Positions 19,471-27,852 of a stretch of 64,000 nt of DNA are shown in pieces. Each line of letters starts with the position of its first letter. Position 1 is the first letter of the stretch. The stretch spans positions 124,001-188,000 of the forward strand of contig NZ_SZYH01000001.1 of NCBI RefSeq assembly GCF_005298175.1. Reading direction: 5' to 3'. Source of the DNA: Marinobacter panjinensis (lineage in GTDB: Bacteria > Pseudomonadota > Gammaproteobacteria > Pseudomonadales > Oleiphilaceae). The notes beneath the pieces are model-generated. The model saw only the letters and a list, made by a program, of their open reading frames with translations, was not told where the DNA came from and ran no database searches. The translations under genes were made by a program, and so were the position numbers.

Positions 19471-21534
19471 ATGGCCACTTCAGAAACCGGCGCGCTGATG
19501 AAAGACGGTGCGTTCAAGGTGGATTCACCGTTCCAGCCCGCTGGAGATCAGCCCAAAGCGATCGAAGGCCTGGTGGACGGTATCCACTCGGGCCTCGCCC
19601 ACCAGACCCTGCTGGGCGTGACGGGTTCGGGCAAGACGTTCACCATTGCCAATGTTATCCAGCAGGTCCAGCGACCTACCATCATCATGGCCCACAACAA
19701 GACCCTGGCCGCCCAGCTCTACGGGGAGTTCCGGGAATTCTTTCCGGACAACGCGGTGGAGTACTTCGTTTCCTACTACGATTACTACCAGCCGGAAGCC
19801 TATGTGCCGTCTTCGGACACGTTTATCGAGAAAGACGCGTCCATCAACGAACATATAGAGCAGATGCGCCTGTCTGCCACTAAAGCCCTGCTGGAGCGGC
19901 CGGACGCAATCATTGTGGCCACTGTGTCCTCTATCTATGGTCTGGGTGACCCCCAGTCCTACCTGAAGATGATGCTGCACCTGGACCGGGGCGACCAGAT
20001 CGACCAGCGCTATATCCTCCGCCGGCTGGCCGAGTTGCAGTACACCCGCAACGATGTTGAATTCCACCGTGCAAACTACCGGGTGCGTGGTGATGTGATC
20101 GACGTATTCCCCGCGGAATCCGAAAAAGAAGCCATCCGCATCGAGCTGTTCGATGACGAAGTGGAAAACCTCAGTTATTTCGATCCGTTGACTGGCGAGG
20201 TTCTGCGCCGTGTGCCAAGGGTGACGATATACCCCAAGTCCCACTATGTAACACCAAGACAGACGGTGCTGGACGCGGTGGAGCACATCAAGGTGGAACT
20301 GGACGGCCGCCTGCAGCAGTTGCGTGACAACAACCGCCTGGTGGAAGCCCAGCGTCTGGAAGAGCGCACCCGCTACGACATCGAAATGATGCTGGAGCTG
20401 GGCTACTGCAACGGTATCGAGAACTACTCCCGCTACCTATCCGGGCGCCGGCCGGGCGAGGCGCCGCCCACGCTGTTTGATTACCTGCCACCCAATGCGC
20501 TGCTGGTGGTGGACGAATCCCACGCCACCATTCCCCAGATTGGCGCCATGTACAAGGGCGACCGCTCCCGTAAGGAGACCCTGGTGGAATACGGTTTCCG
20601 GCTACCTTCGGCGCTGGACAACCGCCCTATGCGATTCGACGAGTGGGAGCGGATTGCGCCGCAGATGCTGTTCGTCTCCGCCACCCCCGGTAACTACGAG
20701 GCCGAACACTCAGGGCAGGTGGTTGAACAGGTGGTCCGCCCAACCGGCCTGCTGGACCCGGAGATCGAAGTTCGCCCGGCCTCCACCCAGGTGGACGACC
20801 TGCTCTCGGAAATCCGCCTGCGCACCAACGTCAACGAACGGGTGCTGGTGACCACGCTCACCAAGCGCATGGCTGAAGACCTTACCGACTTTATGATGGA
20901 GCACGACATCCGGGTACGTTATCTGCACTCGGATATCGACACGGTGGAGCGCGTTGAAATTATCCGCGACCTGCGCCGGGGCGAGTTTGATGTGCTGGTG
21001 GGCATCAACCTCCTGCGGGAAGGCCTGGACATGCCGGAAGTGTCGCTGGTGGCCATCCTTGACGCCGACAAGGAAGGCTTCCTGCGCTCGGAACGTTCGC
21101 TGATCCAGACAATCGGCCGCGCCGCCCGCAACCTCCACGGCAAGGCCATCCTCTACGGTGACCGGATTACGGGCTCCATGCAGCGGGCGATCGACGAAAC
21201 CGAACGCCGCCGGGCCAAGCAGACGGCCCACAACGAGGAACATGGCATTACGCCCCAGGGCCTGAACAAGAAAATTGCCGATATCATGGAAGGCGCCAGT
21301 AGCGGCGGTGGTCGCGGTCGCCGCAAAGCGGAGCGTCCCGGGGAGAAGGCTGCTGAAGAGGCTGAAAGATACCGTGCCAAGACGGGGAATCGCTCTCCCG
21401 AGGAGATCCTCAAGGAGATCACCCGCCTGGAAGACGATATGTATAAGGCTGCCGCAGATCTGGATTTCGAGACGGCCGCGCGGTTGCGGGATGATATATC
21501 AGAGCTGAAAGAGGCTGCTTTGCGGACTGGGTAG
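19471..21534 (+). CDS. uvrB: excinuclease ABC subunit B
   Basis: UvrB verifies damage in nucleotide excision repair together with UvrA and UvrC. The product of 687 residues has the Walker [16 protein letters not shown], the beta-hairpin segment [19 protein letters not shown] at the Walker B, helicase motifs V/VI ([25 protein letters not shown]) and the C-terminal UVR motif [22 protein letters not shown] (coiled coil that contacts UvrC). The ATG at 19471 follows GAAGGA at long spacing; an in-frame TTG at 19447 is an alternative. I see no perfect CTGT-N8-ACAG LexA box upstream, so SOS control is not shown. Confidence 0.97.
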   Translation: MATSETGALMKDGAFKVDSPFQPAGDQPKAIEGLVDGIHSGLAHQTLLGVTGSGKTFTIANVIQQVQRPTIIMAHNKTLAAQLYGEFREFFPDNAVEYFVSYYDYYQPEAYVPSSDTFIEKDASINEHIEQMRLSATKALLERPDAIIVATVSSIYGLGDPQSYLKMMLHLDRGDQIDQRYILRRLAELQYTRNDVEFHRANYRVRGDVIDVFPAESEKEAIRIELFDDEVENLSYFDPLTGEVLRRVPRVTIYPKSHYVTPRQTVLDAVEHIKVELDGRLQQLRDNNRLVEAQRLEERTRYDIEMMLELGYCNGIENYSRYLSGRRPGEAPPTLFDYLPPNALLVVDESHATIPQIGAMYKGDRSRKETLVEYGFRLPSALDNRPMRFDEWERIAPQMLFVSATPGNYEAEHSGQVVEQVVRPTGLLDPEIEVRPASTQVDDLLSEIRLRTNVNERVLVTTLTKRMAEDLTDFMMEHDIRVRYLHSDIDTVERVEIIRDLRRGEFDVLVGINLLREGLDMPEVSLVAILDADKEGFLRSERSLIQTIGRAARNLHGKAILYGDRITGSMQRAIDETERRRAKQTAHNEEHGITPQGLNKKIADIMEGASSGGGRGRRKAERPGEKAAEEAERYRAKTGNRSPEEILKEITRLEDDMYKAAADLDFETAARLRDDISELKEAALRTG

Positions 21535-21546
21535 TGGCTCGTTCAT

Positions 21547-21649
21547 GTAGGTCGGATTAGGCGAAGCGTAATCCGACAATTGGAGGCCCATTCAGGACTT
21601 GAGCTTGCCTGTGGTTTGTCGGATTACGGCTTCGCCTAATCCGACCTAC
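21547..21649. repeat. REP-like inverted repeat, family 2 copy B
   Basis: Arms GTAGGTCGGATTAGGCG and CGCCTAATCCGACCTAC are perfect inverse complements, with internal GTCGGATTA/TAATCCGAC palindromes as in copies A and C. It fills the gap between convergent uvrB and the GNAT-C39 gene, where it could stop transcription from both sides; that role is inference. Confidence 0.9.
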
Positions 21650-21653
21650 GTGT

Positions 21654-22784
21654 TTATTGACCGGTCTGGGCTTCACGCTTGGGCCCCACAATAACCGCAG
21701 CCTGCAACGGCTGGTTCTTGCCATAGCGTGACATACGGTCGAACACCCGGCGATCTACCGGCAGGTACTGCTTGTCCGCGACGGTTTCACCGATGTCCGT
21801 GTCAATCTCGGGGTCGTGCAGGTATACAAACTGGTCATCGATGGCGCATACCGTTACCCAGTGGGGAACGCGGCTGCGGTTGAGTTGCCAGGTGCTGATC
21901 AGGATTATCGGAACCCGGCCTTCGTGGAGGGCAGCCTGCATACCGTCCAGGGTAAGGGGATCGTGGTGGAGCTCGATGCCGGTCTGGCCGATGTCGTAGA
22001 GGAAACCCTCGTGCACCAGCTCCAGAACCCGCTTCTTGTCCTCATTGCGCACGGTGTCCTTGAATAACGCGCCCTCCTTGCTGATATAGGCGCTGGCGTG
22101 AAAACCACGGTGCCACGCGGCCAGTGCCAGTCCGTGGGGGCCGCAGCCGCCGTGGCCGGCGAGCATGAAGATGGTGGTGGCCTCGCGCCAGAGTTTGAGC
22201 TCCTCCAGGGTGGTCATCATCTGCTGTTCGTCGAGCGTTGCCATGGCCATAATCAGTGCTGCCGGGCCACAGGAGAATTCCGTGGTCTGGGGGTAATAGG
22301 GCACTTCGGGAAATTCTCGGGACGGTTCATAGAACAGGATGCGGCGCTCGAAGCGCAGGGCAGTGCCGTGGTCTTCGTAGTAATCCCGCAGGGTGCCAAA
22401 CTGGCGGTAGCCCAGGCGCTGGTACAATCGAATCGCCGGGGCGTTGTCCTCCCGTACTTCCAGTCTCATAACGATGCGGTCGGCGTCCACTGCAGCGGCT
22501 TCGGCTTCGCGGACCAGTTGCTCGCCGATGTTGCGACCGCGTTCAGATGGCGACACCGCAATGGAATAGATGCGCGCCAGCCTGGTGGACAGGCTCATCA
22601 GCACCAGGCAATAGCCCACCAGTTCTTCTCCGGCCACGGCGACAATCAAACGGTCCCTGGGCATGTCCAGAAAACGGCGAAAGCTGCGACGTGATATCCG
22701 GTCCTCGGTGAAGCAACGGTTTTCCAGCTCTACCAGTTTGTCCAGATCATCGCCGGTGGCGTGACGGAATTCTAGTGATGTCAT
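21654..22784 (-). CDS. GNAT acetyltransferase fused to a C39-like peptidase
   Basis: The protein has 376 residues and two domains. Residues about 3-150 are a GNAT fold with the acetyl-CoA loop RGRNIGEQL (82-90) and the C-terminal NAPAIRLYQRLGY motif of RimI-type enzymes. Residues about 160-350 are a papain-like C39 peptidase with Gln166, Cys172 in FSCGPAAL, His308 in VPHWVTV and Asp324 in LHDPEID, so the catalytic set looks intact. No signal peptide or membrane segment is seen. It is divergent from an RLAN/ATP-grasp ligase. The start at 22784 gives the natural GNAT N-terminus, though its ribosome-binding site is weak. Substrates are unknown. Confidence 0.85.
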   Translation of the reverse strand: MTSLEFRHATGDDLDKLVELENRCFTEDRISRRSFRRFLDMPRDRLIVAVAGEELVGYCLVLMSLSTRLARIYSIAVSPSERGRNIGEQLVREAEAAAVDADRIVMRLEVREDNAPAIRLYQRLGYRQFGTLRDYYEDHGTALRFERRILFYEPSREFPEVPYYPQTTEFSCGPAALIMAMATLDEQQMMTTLEELKLWREATTIFMLAGHGGCGPHGLALAAWHRGFHASAYISKEGALFKDTVRNEDKKRVLELVHEGFLYDIGQTGIELHHDPLTLDGMQAALHEGRVPIILISTWQLNRSRVPHWVTVCAIDDQFVYLHDPEIDTDIGETVADKQYLPVDRRVFDRMSRYGKNQPLQAAVIVGPKREAQTGQ

Positions 22785-23027
22785 AGTGTCAGGACTCTGG
22801 GTAACGCAAAAAGTGACGGCTTGGCCGGATTCAGCTACGGCGGCTATTATGAGTGAGAGTCGACATTGCCGGTAGCGTGTAATTATGCGTAAAAGCACGC
22901 ATTTCCTGCCAATTGTAGGCTAGCGCGTTACGGCGTATTGTTGCGCCATTGTACAGGTCCGGCGGAAACGCGGTTGACCTGTTTATCGTCCGCTATCCGG
23001 CACTGTCTTCATGGAGAAATGCCACTG

Positions 23028-24527
23028 ATGTCACGTTTGTTGATTGTTGTTGACCGGGCCAGGGATTGGGCACCGTATTACCCCAGCGAAGACGTGCTGA
23101 CCTTCGACCAGTACCTGCAGTTTTCCGCACCCACTTCCAGCCGGGTTCGGGTTATTAACCTCTGTCAGAGCGCCCGTTATCTCAGCCGTGGCTACTACTG
23201 TTCCTTGCTGGCTGAGGCCCGGGGACACCACGTCGTGCCATCGGTCATGACCTTGAACGATCTTAGCCGCAAAGGGCTGTTTTCGCTGCAGCTGGATGAG
23301 CTGGACGCCAGTGTCATTAACTGGCTGGAGGCGTCCGGCTCGGAAATCGAACCGGGGAGCGACAACAGCCAGGCCACCCATGAAGTGCGCATTCGCACCT
23401 ATTTTGGTCAGGCAGAACACGCGGACCTGAAACCGGTCGCTCGGGCGTTGTTTGATCGCTTTCCGTGCCCGGTGCTGGAGGTGGTTTTCCGCCGCGGGAA
23501 AACCTGGCAGATTGCGTCCATGAAACCGGGCTGTCCGGCGGATCTCAAGGACAAAGAGCAGGACGCGTTTGCGGCGGCGTTCGACCGTTTCAGCAGCATG
23601 GTCTGGCGCAAACCCCGTACCCGCCGTCGCTATCGTTTTGATCTGGCGATGTTGGTTAATGCGGAAGAAGAAATGCCGCCCAGTGACAAGGAAGCGCTGG
23701 ATAAGTTCGAGAAAGCCGGCAGAAAACTGGGGATCAACGTAGAACAGATCGGGCGCCGTGACTATATGCGGCTGCCGGAATACGACGGCCTGTTTATTCG
23801 TGAGACAACCGCCATCGATCATCATACCTACCGTTTTGCCCGCAAGGCAGAAGCTGAAGGTATGGTGGTGATTGACGACCCTGTGTCGATCCTTCGTTGT
23901 ACCAACAAGGTCTACCTGGCTGATCTGTTGAAGAACAACAAGATCCCGACACCGAAGACGCTGATTCTGTCCAAGGACCAGAAGGACAGCGCTGAGCAGG
24001 TGATGCGTGAACTGGGCTTTCCTGCGGTTATCAAAATTCCTGACGGTGCCTTCTCCCGGGGTGTCACCAAACCGGAGGATGAGAAGTCCCTGCGGGCTGG
24101 TCTCAAGGAGCTTTTCAAGCAGTCCGCCCTGGTACTGGCACAGGAATACCTGTACACCGATTACGACTGGCGCATCGGCGTTCTGGGCGGCAGGGCTATC
24201 TATGCCTGCAAGTACTTTATGGTGAAGGGCCACTGGCAGATCTACCAACACGGCGGGTCAGAGGTGGACAGCGGCGGTTTCGAAACCATGCCCACCTACG
24301 AAGTGCCGAGGAACGTGATCCAGGCAGCGCTGAACGCCACCCGGCTGATTGGCAATGGCCTTTACGGCGTGGACATCAAGCAGTCGGGCAACCGGGTGGC
24401 GGTGATTGAGGTAAACGACAACCCCAGCATCGACGGAGGGGTGGAAGACCGTTTTCTCGGGGGCGAACTGTACACACTGATCATGCAGGAATTCCTGTCC
24501 CGCATGGAGGACAACCGCCGCCGTTAG
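23028..24527 (+). CDS. RimK-like ATP-grasp ligase with N-terminal RLAN domain
   Basis: The protein has 499 residues. The N-terminal ~200 (LLIVVDRARDWAPYYPSEDVL and following) match the RimK-like ATP-grasp N-terminal (RLAN) type. Residues about 205-490 form an ATP-grasp domain: FPAVIKIPDGAFSRGV for ATP binding and AVIEVNDNPSIDGGVED for magnesium. ATP-grasp ligases of this group attach amino acids or peptides to a carboxylate; RimK itself adds glutamate to ribosomal protein S6. The ATG at 23028 has GGAG upstream. Divergence from the GNAT-C39 gene suggests joint function. The stop overlaps the CDF gene end by 4 bases. Confidence 0.85.
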   Translation: MSRLLIVVDRARDWAPYYPSEDVLTFDQYLQFSAPTSSRVRVINLCQSARYLSRGYYCSLLAEARGHHVVPSVMTLNDLSRKGLFSLQLDELDASVINWLEASGSEIEPGSDNSQATHEVRIRTYFGQAEHADLKPVARALFDRFPCPVLEVVFRRGKTWQIASMKPGCPADLKDKEQDAFAAAFDRFSSMVWRKPRTRRRYRFDLAMLVNAEEEMPPSDKEALDKFEKAGRKLGINVEQIGRRDYMRLPEYDGLFIRETTAIDHHTYRFARKAEAEGMVVIDDPVSILRCTNKVYLADLLKNNKIPTPKTLILSKDQKDSAEQVMRELGFPAVIKIPDGAFSRGVTKPEDEKSLRAGLKELFKQSALVLAQEYLYTDYDWRIGVLGGRAIYACKYFMVKGHWQIYQHGGSEVDSGGFETMPTYEVPRNVIQAALNATRLIGNGLYGVDIKQSGNRVAVIEVNDNPSIDGGVEDRFLGGELYTLIMQEFLSRMEDNRRR

Positions 24528-25702
24528 ACAACTGGCTGATTATCCGTGTGGGCGTGCCAGATTCGCAGGCTGCCAAACCAGGGGTGACTTCCCAGCTCGC
24601 GGCTGATCCGGTGCGCATCAGGAAGTGCTTCTGATTCGGGGATCTCCATGAACAGCTCCATATGAACCTTGTTGCGCAGAAAGTGGAGCCTGAGCCGGCT
24701 GTCAGGCGGCAGCTTTTCGATGTGTCGGCTTAACGCCTCCCGGATCTCCCTGCGGCTGGGCAGTTGCTCCGAGGTCTGGGGATGGTCTTCGTCGTTCTCG
24801 GCATCAATATGGAAATTGATATCGAGGATGTTATCCAACTGCTCACGCATGGCGGAAACCACCTGCATCCCTATTTGATGCCCCTCGGAGACGCTGATTT
24901 CCGGCCGCACCACCAGGTGAACATCCAGCATTATGTCGTGCCCCATGCGGCGGCTGCGGAGCTCGTGAACGTTCCGCACACCGTCGATGTTGGTAGCGAC
25001 TTCCTTGAGCATTTTGGTATCTTCCGGAGAGAGACCGGTGTCCACCAGCTCTTTGACGCTGTCCCAGGTAAATTTCCAGCCAATGCGAATAATAATGATG
25101 GATATAACAACAGCCGCCAGGATGTCCAGCCAGACGTAGCCAAGCATGGCGCCGACTGTGGAAAACAGCACTATGATGGATGAAAATGCGTCGGTGCGGC
25201 TGTGCCAGGCGTTGGCAATGATCAGATCCGAGCGAATTCTGATGCCTACGTGACGGGTGTAGCGATAAATCCATTCCTTGCTGCCAACCGATATGGCAGC
25301 GGCAACCAGAACAGGCCATTGTGGAAGATTCACAGCGCTTTCTCCCATCAGCCGAAGCGTGTTGTCCCACGCCAGGGCTGCACCAACCGCAATCAGAAAA
25401 CTGCCCAGCACCATGGTGCCCATGGTTTCAATGCGCTGATGTCCGTAGGGGTGGTCGGCATCGGGCCCCTGACGGGACACACGCATGACCCCCAGAACCA
25501 CAATATCCGAGGCGACATCACTGAACGAGTGAATACCGTCCACCAACAGGGCCTGGGAATGAAACAGCAGGCCGCCGATTACCTTGATAACGCCCAAGAC
25601 AGCGTCCAGAAGCATGCCGATCACGGTCACTCTGGAAGCCTCTCTGCGCTCAGCTGACAGGTTATCCGCCTGCTGTGTGGATGGGCTCTGGTGGTCGTTC
25701 AT
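24524..25702 (-). CDS. cation diffusion facilitator (divalent metal efflux)
   Basis: This 392-residue protein belongs to the CDF family, which exports Zn, Fe, Mn or similar ions in exchange for protons. Six transmembrane segments span about residues 30-215. The metal-site motifs HSFSDVASDIVV (TM2) and HAWHSRTDAFSS (TM5) are present, followed by a cytoplasmic ferredoxin-like domain (about 220-310) and a further C-terminal extension. The start at 25702 follows AGGAGC; longer frames begin in AT-rich leader. Which metal is carried cannot be read from sequence. It converges with the RimK-like gene, overlapping by 4 bases. Confidence 0.92.
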   Translation of the reverse strand: MNDHQSPSTQQADNLSAERREASRVTVIGMLLDAVLGVIKVIGGLLFHSQALLVDGIHSFSDVASDIVVLGVMRVSRQGPDADHPYGHQRIETMGTMVLGSFLIAVGAALAWDNTLRLMGESAVNLPQWPVLVAAAISVGSKEWIYRYTRHVGIRIRSDLIIANAWHSRTDAFSSIIVLFSTVGAMLGYVWLDILAAVVISIIIIRIGWKFTWDSVKELVDTGLSPEDTKMLKEVATNIDGVRNVHELRSRRMGHDIMLDVHLVVRPEISVSEGHQIGMQVVSAMREQLDNILDINFHIDAENDEDHPQTSEQLPSRREIREALSRHIEKLPPDSRLRLHFLRNKVHMELFMEIPESEALPDAHRISRELGSHPWFGSLRIWHAHTDNQPVV

Positions 25703-26108
25703 CTTTTTTGCTCCTGCGGCTGAGAAAGCCAGTATAACGATGTTTCTGGCCAGCTTTGTAAAGGCTTTCCGACGCAAAAACTGAATGATTTATGCACATC
25801 GTCGGGAAATGACGTCAAGGCAACATTTAGTGTCTTCTGTGCGTTTTTCAGGATAAAAACAAGTTTAACCTATTGATATATTTAGCAAAATAAACTGATC
25901 AAAAAATGATCAATTTGTAGGCTGGCGCGGATATCAAGGGTTCGACGGCGTTGCCCCGCGATTTTCAACAGGGTTATCCACAGATTCCGTGGAAAAGGTC
26001 ACAACACCTTAACGCTACAGACATTTTACTGTCATCTGGATTGTGTAAGGCGATGCTGTGGAAAAGTTCCGGTATACTCCGCGTCATTCTCGATCAGGGA
26101 GATTCTGT
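25703..26108. promoter_or_regulatory. 406-base gap before pyrD with DnaA boxes and an AT-rich stretch
   Basis: No credible gene is seen here. Three perfect matches to the DnaA-box consensus TTWTNCACA occur: TTATGCACA at 25790-25798 (+), TTATCCACA at 25974-25982 (+) and TTTTCCACA at 26057-26065 (-). A one-mismatch TTTTCCACG lies at 25988-25996 (-). An AT-rich stretch (about 25855-25918) lies between the first two. The region must also hold the divergent promoters of the CDF gene and pyrD. Confidence 0.6.
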
Positions 26109-27128
26109 ATGTATGGCATTATGCGCGAATTGCTGTTCCGGCTGCCACCGGAAACCGCCCATAATCTGACCTTATCCGGGCTGGACATGGCTGGGAAACT
26201 GGGGCTGCTGAAGGCACTCGTTACCGAGCCGGAGCCGCTCCCTGTGCGGGTGATGGGCCTGGATTTTCCCAACCCGGTCGGCCTGGCTGCCGGCCTGGAC
26301 AAGAATGCCGATCACCTCGATGCCCTGGGCGCGCTGGGATTCGGGTTTATCGAGGTGGGCACTGTTACGCCCCTCGCGCAGCCGGGAAACCCCAAGCCGC
26401 GCATGTTCCGACTCCCTGAGCACCAGGCCATTATCAACCGCATGGGTTTCAACAATGAGGGCCTGGAGCACTTGCTGGAACGGGTGGACAAGCGTCGTTA
26501 TTCCGGTGTGCTGGGTATCAATGTAGGCAAGAACAAGCTGACACCCAACGAGGAATCCGAATCGGACTATCGAAAGGGCATCGCCGCGGTATACTCCCGT
26601 GCCGACTATATCACCGTGAATGTGTCATCCCCCAATACGCCGGGACTGCGGGACCTCCAGTTTGGTGACTCGTTAAAAGGTCTGATGCACGCCATCAAGG
26701 ATGAGCAGGCCCGTTGTGAAAAAGAGTACGGCCGCTATGTGCCGCTGGCAGTAAAAATTGCCCCGGACATGGACGACGAGGGTATCCGTTTTGTCGCGGC
26801 GGCATTGAAAGAGTCGGGGCTCGACGGGGTCATTGCAACCAATACCACCATCGACCGTGACGCCGTTGCCGGGCACCGGTACGCGGAAGAGGCGGGTGGT
26901 CTGAGTGGAGCGCCAGTGCGGGCGCCTTCAACACGGGTGATCCAGGCACTTTATGCAGAACTGGGTGATTCCTTGCCCATTATCGGGGTAGGCGGCATAA
27001 CCGATGGCGCCAGCGCGGCCGAAAAAGTCCGGGCCGGAGCAAAGCTGGTGCAGGTGTACACAGGATTCATCTATCGCGGGCCGGCGCTGATACGGGAGTC
27101 TGTCGAGGCGATTCGTCAGTTGCGATGA
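26109..27128 (+). CDS. pyrD: dihydroorotate dehydrogenase (quinone), class 2
   Basis: The enzyme oxidises dihydroorotate to orotate using quinone, at the inner membrane. The 339 residues start [18 protein letters not shown], the amphipathic helical membrane-docking segment typical of class 2. Then come [32 protein letters not shown], the catalytic-serine region [14 protein letters not shown], and the FMN phosphate site GVGGI. The ATG at 26109 follows AGGGAGA. rmf and rlmKL follow, a conserved gammaproteobacterial neighbourhood. Confidence 0.97.
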   Translation: MYGIMRELLFRLPPETAHNLTLSGLDMAGKLGLLKALVTEPEPLPVRVMGLDFPNPVGLAAGLDKNADHLDALGALGFGFIEVGTVTPLAQPGNPKPRMFRLPEHQAIINRMGFNNEGLEHLLERVDKRRYSGVLGINVGKNKLTPNEESESDYRKGIAAVYSRADYITVNVSSPNTPGLRDLQFGDSLKGLMHAIKDEQARCEKEYGRYVPLAVKIAPDMDDEGIRFVAAALKESGLDGVIATNTTIDRDAVAGHRYAEEAGGLSGAPVRAPSTRVIQALYAELGDSLPIIGVGGITDGASAAEKVRAGAKLVQVYTGFIYRGPALIRESVEAIRQLR

Positions 27129-27161
27129 CGGGGTTCTGAAAATGGTGGGGCCAGAAATAAA

Positions 27162-27184
27162 GTGGGCCCGCTTAGCGGGCCCGT
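27162..27184. terminator. GC-rich hairpin between pyrD and rmf
   Basis: GGGCCCGC and GCGGGCCC (about 27164-27183) form an eight-pair stem with a 3-base loop. On the minus strand it is followed by ACTTTATTT, so it may terminate rmf; on the plus strand there is no T run. A second smaller stem (ACGGGTC/GGACCCGT, about 27221-27238) lies nearer rmf. Confidence 0.5.
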
Positions 27185-27316
27185 GCGGGGAACGTACCCC
27201 GTGGCGCTTCATCGCATGATACGGGTCGGGAGGACCCGTTTGGGTTGCTCTGAGTACTGCGTCAAATTGTGTTATTGAAAGATCAGATTAAAGATTCGGG
27301 GTTCAGGCAAACAGCG

Positions 27317-27526
27317 TCATGCCGTTACGTTCGCCAGTTTGTGGATACCGGATACGCCGGTCATGCCCTCCCATTGATCTGTGCGGCCTTCTCGCCACCC
27401 GTTGAGCCATTCCTGGCGAACTTCCGGTTGTTCCAACGGGCAGCTGTCTTTTGCTTTGCCGGACACACCGGCCAGATAACCCCGTTTGAATGCACGAGCG
27501 TACATATCTCTTTTCTGTCTTTTCAT
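27317..27526 (-). CDS. rmf: ribosome modulation factor
   Basis: RMF drives 70S ribosomes into inactive 100S dimers in stationary phase. The product is 69 residues, slightly longer than the 55 of E. coli, and starts MKRQKRDMYARAFKRGYLAGVSG. It retains the family core (RGYLAG, SCP, WLNGWREG). The in-frame sequence upstream of 27526 lacks RMF similarity, and this ATG has GAGGAA at good spacing. It converges with pyrD and is divergent from rlmKL. The 326-base gap to rlmKL (27527-27852) holds no gene; it contains a GC hairpin near 27777-27793 and a possible rightward promoter near 27719-27747. Confidence 0.92.
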   Translation of the reverse strand: MKRQKRDMYARAFKRGYLAGVSGKAKDSCPLEQPEVRQEWLNGWREGRTDQWEGMTGVSGIHKLANVTA

Positions 27527-27852
27527 GCCGTTCCTCACTAATGGATTAACAGAACAAGCGTGTACACATCTGCAGTAGCCGAGACTCGGGGCAACCCTTA
27601 CGGGGTAACCCACTATTGTCAGGTATGGCCAGAGCAGTCAGGATCCTGTTAACAGAGAGCCCTTTTTTTGGCTCCCGGAACGACGCGTCATCTACAAGGT
27701 AGGACTAAACCAACGCCCTTGTACACTATTTATTTAATCTATATGAAGCTTTTCTTATAGTTATGTGACATAACAACCCCGGGAAAGCCGGGGGAATGCG
27801 CTATTCCCACGACCTTTGACTGGCTACGCCAGAAACGACTCAGGAGTCGAAC

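Noticed and set aside
25703..26108. Main chromosomal origin (oriC)
   Set aside because: The DnaA boxes are real matches, but none of the usual origin neighbours (dnaA, dnaN, rpmH, gidA, parAB) is present, so only a DnaA-binding site is proposed.
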